DNA of 64,000 nucleotides from Fragum whitleyi (taxonomy: Eukaryota > Mollusca > Bivalvia > Cardiida > Cardiidae): assembly GCA_948146395.1 (NCBI GenBank), contig OX411558.1, positions 50,393,122 through 50,457,121 on the forward strand. Direction: 5' to 3'. Positions 40,601 to 52,600 of the stretch are shown piece by piece. The notes beneath the pieces are model-generated. The model worked only from the letters and a program-made list of their open reading frames with translations, was not told the origin of the DNA and made no database searches. Positions within the stretch are counted from its first letter, which is position 1. Each line of letters begins with the position of its first letter. The position numbers were made by a program, and so were the translations under genes.

Positions 40601-43600
40601 CTGAAATTTGGTCAGAATGATTGTCTTGATGAAATCTCGGATGAGGTTGAAATTGGCTCAACTAGGGTCAAAAACTAGGTCACAGGGTCAAATCATAGAA
40701 AAACCTTGTATGCACTCTAGAGGCCACATTTTTGGCCTCATCAACCTGAAATTAGGTCAGAATGATTGTCTTGATAAAATCTCAGACAATTCAAAATTGG
40801 GTCATGTGGTCAAAAACTAGGTCACAGGGTGAAATTTGAGATAAACCTTGTATGCACTCTTGAAGCCACAATTTTTTCTTGTCAACCTGAAATTTGGTCA
40901 GAATGATTGTCTTGATAAAATCTTGAATGAGTTCGGAATTGGATCAACCAGGGTCAAAAACTAGGTCACAGGGTGAAATCTGAGATAAACCTTGTATACA
41001 CTCTAGAGGCCACATTTTTGTCCCGATCAACCTGAAATTTGGTTAGAATAATTGTCTTAATAAAATCTCGGACAAGTTTGAAATTGGGTCAACTGGGGTC
41101 AAAAACTAGGTCACGGGGTTAAATCATACAAAAACCTTGTATTCACTCTAGAGGCCACATTTTTTTGTCAGATCAACCTGAAATTTGTTCAGAATGATTG
41201 ACTTGATGAAATCTTGGACAAATTTGAAAATGGGTCAACTTGGGTCAAAATCTGAGTCATGGGGTCAAATCTTAGAAAAACCTTGTATGCACCCCAGAGG
41301 TCACATTTTTTGGCCCGGTCAACTTGAAATGTGATCAGAATGATTGTCTTGATGAAATCTCAGATGAGGTTGAAATTGGCTCAACTAGGGTCAAAAACTA
41401 GGTCACAGGGTCAAATCATAGAAAAACCTTGTATGCACTCTAGAGGCCACATTTTTTGCCTCATCAACCTGAAATTAGGTCAGAATGATTGTCTTGATGA
41501 AATCTCAGACAATTCAATATTGGGTCATGTGGTCATAAACTAGGTCACAGGGTCAAATCCTAGAAAAACCTTGTATGCACTCTAGAAGCCACATTTTTTT
41601 GCCGGATCAACCTGAAACTTTGTCGGAATGATTGTCTTGATGAAATCTCGGATGAGTTCGAAATTAAGTCATCTGGGGTCTTATGCTAGGTCACTGGGTC
41701 AAATCTTGGAAAAACCTTGTATGCACACTAGAGGCCACATTTTTTTGCCAGATCATCTTGAAATTTGGTCAAAATGATTGAATTGATCAATTTGGATGTC
41801 TTTGAAATCAGCTCTTTTGGAGTCAAAAACTAGGCCACAGAGTCAAATCATAGAAAAAACTTGCAAGTTAACCTGAAAATTGTAAAAAAAAAGATTTTCA
41901 AAGTTTATAGAAGCAACAGCATTATTTAGCTAAGTGACATTTAATTATCATTCTCTTTCTAAACCTGCTTTTGAAAATTTTTAGACAGTTCATTCAGGTG
42001 AGTGATTTAGGGCCACTATGGCGCTCTTGTTTACAAATGACCGCCGTCATAGCGCAGTTGGTAGCGCGTCGGACTGTCAATCTAGAGGTCCCGGGTTCGA
42101 TCCCTGACGGCGGCGCTCATTCTTTCCGACTATTTGTCTCTCACCAATGGGTTGATAATCGTAGACCTATGTGAGATAGCAGCTGGAGGCTAGGAAAGAA
42201 TGTGATGGTTGTACTGGTGAGGGAAATACCAGGAATCCATTGTTAGGTGCTCCAGCCGCCGCGATATAACTGAAATAAAGTTGAAAGCGGCATTAAACTC
42301 CATTCAATCAATGAATTGTTTACAAATGAGAAAAATTATTTTGATTGAATACCGAAAATCTTGCGAATCTCTCAATACATGTAATTCTATGTTGTCTCAT
42401 TGAGATGATTCTAATGAGCTTTAACAACATAGGGCTCATTTATGAAAATTTTTAGCCTGATTATTTGTAGAATAGGGGGGGCTATTCTGGTCACCTGGGC
42501 GTTGGGGTCGGCTTCCACATAATGCTTTGGTTAAGTTTTTACATGGGAGTGTTAAAAATCTCTGTTTCTACGGAAAGTTTTTGCTTTGAAACTAAGCACA
42601 TACTTCTGTGAATATAATATCAGCCTCTAGACAAAGATTCATTACTGTGATATTGATACAGTGAAATTTTAACCCTTTTGAGACTTAGAAAGCTTACTTA
42701 AGCTTTTACGTGCAACTGATGTATATCTGTAATATTTCTTTATCTACTTAAGCTATTGCTTGAAAACTTCCCATTTGCTTCTGTGACCATAATAATAACC
42801 TCTAGACAAAGGTTCATTACTCTGATATTGAATTAAGTAGAATTTTTACCCTTTTCAGACTTACAAATTTTTAGTAAAGTTTTGACATGCAACTGATGTA
42901 TATTTGGATGGCTTTGTATGAAACAGTTGTAACTCCCTATATGTTTATAGGGAGTTACAACTGTTTCACACTGAGCCATCGATTTGTAATATCTCAATTC
43001 TTCTTAAACTATTTGCTTTGAAACTTTGTATATGCTGCTTTGACCATCATATTATCCTTTAGACAAAGATTCATAACTCTTTACTTTCATTTAATGGAAT
43101 TTTCCAATGTCGATATTGATTTGCTGTTACTTTCCAGCACTAGGAATAGTCGAGCTTAGCTGTCCTCCAACAGCTCTTGTTAGACTTATGATGTATACAG
43201 TCCAAGATATTTTAATTAAAAGAAGGGGCTTTTGAAAACTTTCAATTGATAATCAAAGCGCTGAAAGCACTGGAGGTGGACGTTTCTGGTGGTATTGTGT
43301 TGAAAATAGAACGAGACGAAAAGATATTATCTATGTAAACATGTGGTAAATGTAAAATGTTTCGACCCAAGATCGGCAAGTTTCAATGTTGATGCAAACT
43401 TTATCGGAAAAACAATGTTTTTTTATTTACTTCTTTTTGTTAAACCTCGCTGCCGTCATAGCGCAGTTGGAAGCGCATCGGACTGTCAATCTAGAGTTCG
43501 CGGGTTCGATCCCCGACGTCGGCACTCATTCTTTCCGACTATTTGTCTCTCACCAATGGGTTGATAATCGTAAACCTATGTGAGATAGCGGCTGGGGGCT

Positions 43601-46600
43601 AGGAAAGAATGTGGTGGTTGTACTGGTGAGAGAAATACCAGGGATCCATTGTTAGGTGCTCCAGCCGCCGCGATATAACTGAAATAATGTTGAAAGCGGC
43701 GTTAAACTCCATTCAATCAATCAATTTTGTTAAACCTATGTTTATTGTTCAAAATAAGAATGGAATATGACATTAACACCTTATGTTTATTTTGTCCATG
43801 AAATATGTGCGACCCGTCACGCAAAAAAGGAGCGCTCGAAAAAGAATCTGAAAAAATAGATCGGTTCCAGTACCGGTCAACCAGAGGTCGCATTTTCAAA
43901 AAGAATTCATGAGCATCCAACCCTCTTTAATCCGCATGAGCTGTTAGCTTCACATTTAATATAAAATTGACTCTAAATTTAAAAGTAACTAAGAGTGTGC
44001 TAATGAGAATGCGTGATAGATTAGTAACTTTAATGAACATATCCACAAATAGCACCAAACAACTATATTGAAAGGAACAAATGAAATCTCGCTAATACAG
44101 CTGCGGCTTCAAGGTTTACGATATCAATTGAAATTCTATGTCTTAAAACATAGGCCTACAATTCTTTATCTAAATGTAGTGTATTCGATAAAATATGAAT
44201 TACAAGACAATGTTTGCTTGTGTTGATTTTTTACGAAGCTTGGTTAAAAACATCATAAATCATTTAAGGGAAAACGAATATTTCTGGTATGCCTGTCAGC
44301 ATTTGGGAGAGAGAAAAATGAATGAAAGACCTAGAGATTGTCAAAAAAATATATAGGGCTAATAGGCATAGCGCCCGTGTTCTAAATATTTCAAATTTGG
44401 TTGAACGGTTGATTAGCAATCCGCTATCCGTGGGTCCGCTATACGCAGGTCAAATGCTATGGAAAATACATCAAATTTTTAGATGTAGACAGCGTATGCA
44501 TGTCCAAAATGGCTCTTTATTGTTTGAAGTTGTCCGGAGAATCCATGTCTCAACTCCGTACATCACGAAGAAAATACCGCGGACTAAGTTAATAATCGAT
44601 TTTAGATGTTTGTGATTAAAATGTCCTAATTCCCTGTATAGCTTTTTCTGAGTTACGACATTCTAGACACAACCCGAAAAACTACGAAAAATATTTGAAA
44701 AGTGTACAGGATCGATCACCGAAGGGAGATTCGCCTAGAAAACATTGCACCCACCCCCCACCCCCAAAAAAACATTTGAAAGAGCCCATGTCCCCCTTCC
44801 GCTTAAACACAGGTTATACGGTAATTCGAGTTAGGCGGAGTAGGCAACCGTCTATATATAGAATACATATACATTTACAATCGCAGTCGACGTAGTATAA
44901 TTATTATTAGAAAGATACTAAAATGTCCAGTTTGTTATTGGAAGAACCCTCAACTGAGAGCAAATTATTTATATTTTAGGCTCCTTGCGTAGTTAAAGTG
45001 TTAAAACAACGGAGAGTGTCAAAAGTTGACTTTAATGTGTTCTTGATCAGAGTGTCCTAACTCGCTATAGTAATACAAGTGGTTTACGACCTGCTTTTCA
45101 CAAACCCTAAAACAGCAAAATTCCTGGAATTTTTCGGGATTGTTCACCGAGGTGATCTGTTCTGCATTACAGAGAGATTTTCCTAAAGTCTGAGTATGTA
45201 AAATGTGGGATACCAGTTCAGCCTCCTTGTTTAATCCCCTTTACACCACGGGAAAAACCCAATAGGCGAATCACCGCCATGTCTATTTATAGAATTCTTG
45301 CGCGAAACAAAAATTCGTGTGATCTAGGATTGGCAGATGATTTCGCATTTAATATATGCCTTTGGTAAATATTCTAATTGTATAGAATTCTTGAATAGTG
45401 CTGTTTTCAAAATGCTCAGTTGTCGAGCGAAGGTAAGTCTTGTAAAAAAGAAAATTGAACCAAAGCCGGTACACCTTTTTTGAAAACCTATTAACAACCG
45501 ACAGGATTGTTCTCACGTAGTACTAACTCTGGGTGACGTAGAAACGTCCCCCAAAAATTGTCACTTGATAGACATGGTCACCCAAGCAACATAAACTGTA
45601 TGTTTAATGGACAGACATATAAAGTAGTGGACTGCTGGACAAAATTCTAAGTAAAAAAATCAAAGTGCTGAAAGATACTGTCCACTGACACAATGTGATG
45701 TTAGTCAATACAAATGTGATCATGATGAATGTATACCCTGCAGATGTGATATGACTAGAAGTGTGTTATTTAATAATAAAACAGCTTTTCTCAAGCTATA
45801 TTTACCACATTTTGGTCACCATCGGCATAATTTTATTTGTATTTATTAGGTCTGTGATGGAACTAGGGACTGTGATAGGGGTGAAGATGAGAGAAACTGT
45901 CCACTGACACAATGTGATGTGGGTCAATACAGATGTGATAATGATGAATGTATACCTGGCAATCTCAGATGTGATCATGTAGATGATTGTGGGGACAATT
46001 CGGATGAAGGGGACGCCTGTGGTAAATATTGTTTAAGTTTTATACTTTCCTTTACTAAACTGTCAGCTAACACAGTGTGATGTCCGGCCATAACAGATGT
46101 GATAAGATGAGTGTATACCTGGCAATCTCAGATGTGATCATATAGATGATTGCGGGGATAATTTGGACGAAGGGGACACATAGGGTAATCACTTTTTTGT
46201 TATTCTTGATTTTAAGCTCAGGGTTTTATATTTCTCAATTGGAAGGTTAAAGAATAATCTGGGAGCTTAAAAGAGTTCAGGGTTGCAATCATGGCTGCAG
46301 TACCATTTATTCTTGTGCATCCTAAGAGAAAACACATGCAATATTTTGAATCAAATTTTAACAGGCTTGAGAAACGGCTAGGGAAAATATCTCCAAAGAG
46401 GTAAATTCAAACTAAAAGCATGAATCCAACTATTAAGGTAGTGGACTCATGATAGTTCTGCAATATTTTGGAAGCCATTGATATGACGAAATCGTGATTA
46501 ACATTGCGAAAGATTATGAGTTCCAAAATGTTGCCAAAACATTACGGTTCCACTACCTTAAACACACTATGTCATGATGTGACTGTTCCATCCAAATTTG

Positions 46601-49600
46601 CTATTAGGGTAACACTAAAAAGCCCCTGAAGGCTGAAATGATATTGCTTTTGCTTATTTTGATAAACAATTTCTGACTTTCACCAAACTCCTTTTCAGAC
46701 ATACAGATCTAGAATATTGTAAGAATCATCACAAAAATGCTTATTTGATTACAGATTACAGTAAATGTGCGGACAATGAGTTTACATGTAACAACCAGAG
46801 ATGTATCGCTAAATCATGGACGTGTGACGAAGTTGATGTTTGTATTTGTTTACAGATTACAGTAAATGTGCGGAAATAAGTTTACTTGTGTGATGAGGTT
46901 AAAGTTTGTATTTGATTACAGATTACAGTAAATGTGCTGATAATGAGTTTACATGTAACAACCAGAGATGTATTGCTAAATCATGGACGTGTGACGAAGT
47001 TGATGTTTGTATTTGTTTACAGATTACAGTAAATGTGCGGAAATAAGTTTACTTGTGTGATGAGGTTAAAGTTTGTATTTGATTACAGATTACAGTAAAT
47101 GTGCTGATAATGAGTTTACATGTAACAACCATAGATGTATTGCTAAATCATGGATGTGTGACGATATTGACGATTGTGGAGATTCATCAGACGAACAGCC
47201 AGCAGTATGTGGTAATGCAGGGTTTCTGAATTTTTTGAAACAGATAAGATTTATTGCACATAAGATAACAGGTCTTGTTCACTATAAAACACTGCAACTG
47301 AGATTAGCATTCTGTTTGTAATTCGCTAAATGTCATTTCCCAATATTAAATATTAAACGAGCCTGTACTTGATATTTCCAATTCAACATGTGTAGAACCA
47401 TCACTAAGTGCAGAGGTTGAAAAATCCACTCGCCCGCTCGCATTTGCGAGTAGAAATTGCCGGAGGGCGAGTAGAATTTCAGATGAGCTAGTCCGACGGG
47501 GCGAGTACAATCTAGGCTTTCAATCATGCAAGGAAAAGCTCATCTTTAAACAAATGACCATTACAATGTAGCATCATTGTCCCAGTTAATATTTCCCGAT
47601 TTCCAACGGCTTCTTAACTGCAGATTGTCTTTGAAAAAAATAAATGTTCCGACGATGAGAGTCGTAAACTGGATGAGCCGAAATGAATTCAGTTACCCTT
47701 CTAAAGACTATCTGTTAGTTTTTTTTATATCCACTATTTATGCGACTATTTGATGAGACTATTGTGTAAACACGAGAGAAAATTGTGTTTCTGTGAACAC
47801 ACAGATGACCTCACCCAGTACAGGTGTTCGGTGGTCCTTTTGAAGTCGGGCCATTCTCTGAGAAATTTATACAGTGACGTCATATTGAAGATTGGTTTCA
47901 AAATAAATCTTATGATTTTCTCACATCTTTACCACTCGGATATTTTGATAAGGATTATAATTTTTCATTTGAAGTAAGTTATTTTCGTTGGTAAATTATT
48001 TCGAAACAGCCATTTTTTGCACGCGTAATTAATGTAATTTCGGTAATGTACACTTGTTGCGTTCAAACATATTTGCACCCTTTCAAAGGCCTTAAAATTC
48101 TTTGGGAAAGATGTTAGGGGTGGAAGTAGAGATTTATTTTTCGTAAAATATTATAAAACAACAAAAAACAAAAGAACAAATAAAACACACTCACACAAAA
48201 GAGGGAGCAGGTCGCATCTCAATGATCACGAATCATAATTTTAAAAAGCCGAGCGGGATGGCATTGGTTGTTTAAAAGCGCGGCTAACACTCAGATACAT
48301 CTATAGCAAAGAAGTTATTCCAGGTCAAAACTTGTTTATTTGCATTTTAATATTTGTTTATTTGCATTTTAATATTTTTTATTGTCCCGATTTAATCTCC
48401 CGATTGTTTCTAATATTCAATAAGGGTTCTGGTTTAAAAAAATTGTTTCTCGTGAGATTCAATGATAAGAGTGCCGATTATCCGTCGTATTTTCATACGT
48501 TAAAGAAGAAATGTTTTTGTGATCCAGGTTGCTAACATCCCAAATTCCTTATTATCCGTGTTACTCATTAAGGTATTCTTCTGTACACGGTGAGACCTTA
48601 TAGATTACCCATCTCTGATTTCATAAAAGTACTGTCACAATGAGTTAAATTTATACCAGGATGAAAACTTCATCCAAATCAAATGACTTGTGTTCTTGTT
48701 ATAAGACTTACTTACATTTTATAAATTTTGAAGGGCGAGCTTATTTGGTTTAAGGGCGAGTTGAAATTTATGGTTACTAGTCCTACAGGACTAGTTGGGT
48801 TATTAAGATTTTTCAACCCCTGCTAAGTGTCCTAAACAGACACTTGGTGTAAATAGAAGATTGCTTGAGTGTCTAAAAACACTTTGATACCTTATCCATC
48901 TAAAAAACGCAAAGTGAAGACTCGGCATGTTGGAAATGTCAACCACTGGCTCAAATATAATTTGCATAACATTCTGGCAGACACTTAGGTAAAAGGGACC
49001 TTCTTGCTCAATTTCTAGGGCAGAAACTTGTAAGGAACTGTTGAGCAGCAAAAGGAAGCCATGTGTAGGTTCATCAGTGTGTTGCAACTTTATTCATGCA
49101 TATCTCACTTGTAGTTTCTTTGTATATTCCTCAGCAAATATTTTTTCTGTCACATTCAATACTGCCCTGCAGTCAGTACCACATAACAGTTCAAACTGTT
49201 TTCTAATTATACCTGCATTGCACACTAGTCCCGTGCAAAGCAAGGTATAATTTGCTGAAAGTTTGCATTATTTTGTCCACTTAAATGCAGCTTCTAAACC
49301 CAACCATACAAAGAAAAACATTGTGAAACTCTTATTGCAGGATCATCACAAATTGGATGTTTAAACGACACATTTGAATGTTTGAATGGAAAATGTATCA
49401 ACCAATCAGAAGTGTGCAACAAGGAAAACGACTGCAGTGATTGGTCAGATGAAAAATCATGTGGTTTGTATAAAATTTCCTATGATCTCTATTGCACAGA
49501 GAGGAGATTAACCCTTATCCTGAAATCCTTTTAAAGCCCTCATCTTCATTTAGAGATTAAAAAATTGCTATTTCATGAACATTGTTTGAATAATTATACT

Positions 49601-52600
49601 TTATTTATTCTTATGAAAGATGAGTTACAAGAAAACACAAATCAATAGAGGAAAGGTTGCTTTTTCGGGAAATGCATAATTTGCCAAACAAGTTATATAT
49701 GTAAATGAGATTTTGGTCACATGAAATACGCCCATGCTAAGAGAGGTAATGCGCTCCATTCAAATTGGAGTCCAAAATGTTTGGGTCATAAATAGTTATC
49801 AAGTTATGCTTATAGATAGATCATTGCATCATAATCATTTGAATTACCAAATATTGGAGTGGCAAATTCAAGCTTATCTTTAAGAATAAAAGCTTAGTTT
49901 CTTTGTACATAGTCGTTTAAGATAATTGTCTTGCCTTTCGGAAATGTTCACGAACACAGACAGGGGCTTTAAAGAACATAGCCATCTCACTTAACCAGTT
50001 ACCAGTGTCATGAATTGTTATTCCAGGTGTGAATGAATGTGCAGACTGTACCCTACAATCTTGTGTACACAACTGTGTAGATCTTCTGTCTGACTGGCAG
50101 TGTATGTGATAGGAATTGAGCCTTTGAATGACATTTCCATCAGTTTAGCATGTGGGCATAACAAAGCCTCTGGCCAGCCTGTGCATCTGCACAGTCTGGC
50201 AAGAGTCTTCACCTCACGCTTTGTTGGTCGATAATTTTGGTAATCTGCAAATATTCTTCTTGCGTTGGAACTAAATCTGGGCTGAACAATTATAGTGATG
50301 GGTATGTACAGACTCAATTTTACTTTCAGGAGTGAATGAATGTGTAGACAGTACCCTAAATTCATGTGAACATAAATGTGTAGATCTTCTGTCTGGGTAC
50401 CGATGTACTTGTGATGCAGGGTACCAGCTAGCCAAGAATAATAGATCTTGTCTAGGTTTGTATGTTTACTTACTCTTAAGGAAATTTAAATCATTTAAAG
50501 AAAGATGGATTGATTTTTACACTCCCATGCACCAACTTTTTGAGTCCCCAGGACCCCATTTTGTTGATGTCATTCTAAAATTCTGGGTATATGCAAATTT
50601 AGATAAAGAGAGCAGATGTATATAGCCATAAATGTGACAATGCAACAAATTTATGAATATGCCAATGCTGATTATTTATGTGTATAGATGTGAGTTAATT
50701 TGTAAAGTTACATGTAACTGGTGTGTTGAGGCAGGCACATGTTAGCACAGCAAGTTAAGGATTTAAAGTTTTACACTGATATATTTTGTCAAATCTCTAT
50801 ATACACAGATGTGAATGAGTGTGTAAATATATTTTGTGTATATGGTGTTTACAGAGTAAATTAAATTAATGGCCAAATATTTTACATACACAGATGTGAA
50901 TGAGTGTGTAAAGATAGCTGGTGTATGCAGCCAGGAATGTGTTAACACAGTAGGGAGCTATACATGTAAATGTGGAGAGGGCTATCTCAAACAGTCTGAT
51001 GGAAAATCTTGTAAAAGGATTGATAGTGAGTATATTCCTGCTTAATATGTCCTACTTCAGACAAGGGGAAGTAATTCACAAGGTTTATATGGTCAACCTA
51101 AACCTAAAAAAAGTTCAAAGTAAAAGGGTGTTAAGAATTCTATTTTGAGGGCCTTCCCTAATGTTTATGACATAGACAAACTTTCAAAAACAAAAATGAA
51201 GACTCTACTAAATGTTTAAAGAAATAAAGATGGAAAGCTGGTGTGGAAATGCTTTCAACATACCTTGAAATAGATAAAAATACCCGAGAGATTATATTAT
51301 ATTGCAAGGATAAGAATATATACAAACTCCAAATTGGATTTTTCTACATATCATAAGTATTAAAGATTCTCAAATGCTTTCCAATGGATTCCAGATGAAT
51401 TGTACCATACATGCACTGAGTTTGTTCTTTCACCATATTTGCTTCAACTAAGCATGCTTTTTGATTGGCACATTTTATTGATCATTATCTATAGACAATC
51501 GTCAACAATGATCAGGCAGCTTATATCATTGATCAAAATCAGAAATTACAATAAATTTTTGAACCATTTTCAGATATTAAACCATGGATTGTGTTCTCCA
51601 ACAGATATTATATCCGAGAAATTACGACAGACGGAAAAAATTATCAGATGATATCTAGTAATTACAGTAATGCTGTTGCCCTAGATTTCTTAATTTCGGA
51701 TCACATGTTATATTTTACTGATGTCACGGCTAAGAAGATTTATCGTATGGCACTTAACGGTACAAGACGAGAGAAGATTATTGATAATCATGTTGAGGCG
51801 CCAGAAGGATTAGCTGTCGACTGGATAGCAGGGTGAATAGACTTGACACTTTTCATTGAGCCACTAGGTCTGAGAAATACGTTGTTGTCTATTTCATACT
51901 CAGGGTTCGACACTCAGGGGAGTCTGAGACTCTGATGGACTCCAAGGGTCATATGAGAATATTTACAAAAATAACATATGCACAGAGCAGTATCGTTTCT
52001 AACTCTTGCCAAAACTGTAGATCTTTTCACTACAAAAGTTGTTGAAGAAAAGATTGGCTTGCATCCTGTACTTTTTTGTGGAAAAGCGTCTTTAGAAGAA
52101 CATTGTGGAAAAAAGAAATTGCTTATAACAAGCAATTTCTTCTTTTTCACAATGTTCTCCCATTATGGAAATTTGGACTCCATACTTTTAGCTTGGACTC
52201 CTTGATTTCATGTGTTAGGAGTGTCCACTGGACTCCTAAACCACAAAAGTAAGTGTCGAACCTTGCATACATTTTACTGTATGTGTTGATATTCTGAAAT
52301 ATTTATAACCTTAACTGATGGAGTTCATCATAAACTCACATAATTGTTCCCCTTGATGAGTTGATGTCCTTGGTGTTGTTGGCGTATTTGTGAAAAACTT
52401 TAACCTTGGGTATATCTCTGTTATTGTTCAATGTTCAATAGTTTATTTCATAGACTTGAACTTTTCAGTTCATTGTCATATACGTAGTAAAATATACATG
52501 CGGAACAAACAAACAAATACAAGTCAAACAAACAAAAAGATAAAAGATATGTGTGTGTTCACCATCTCAAGAGCTATCCTGATAATGAAGGGGGATAACT

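Noticed and set aside
4976..41870. CRISPR-like arrays of regular direct repeats
   Set aside because: Units are 140-170 bp, contiguous and diverging, without unique spacers, in a eukaryotic intron.
44322..44615. 97-codon open frame as a separate gene
   Set aside because: No recognisable motif, no flanking splice pattern fitting the host gene, and it sits in repeat-like sequence.
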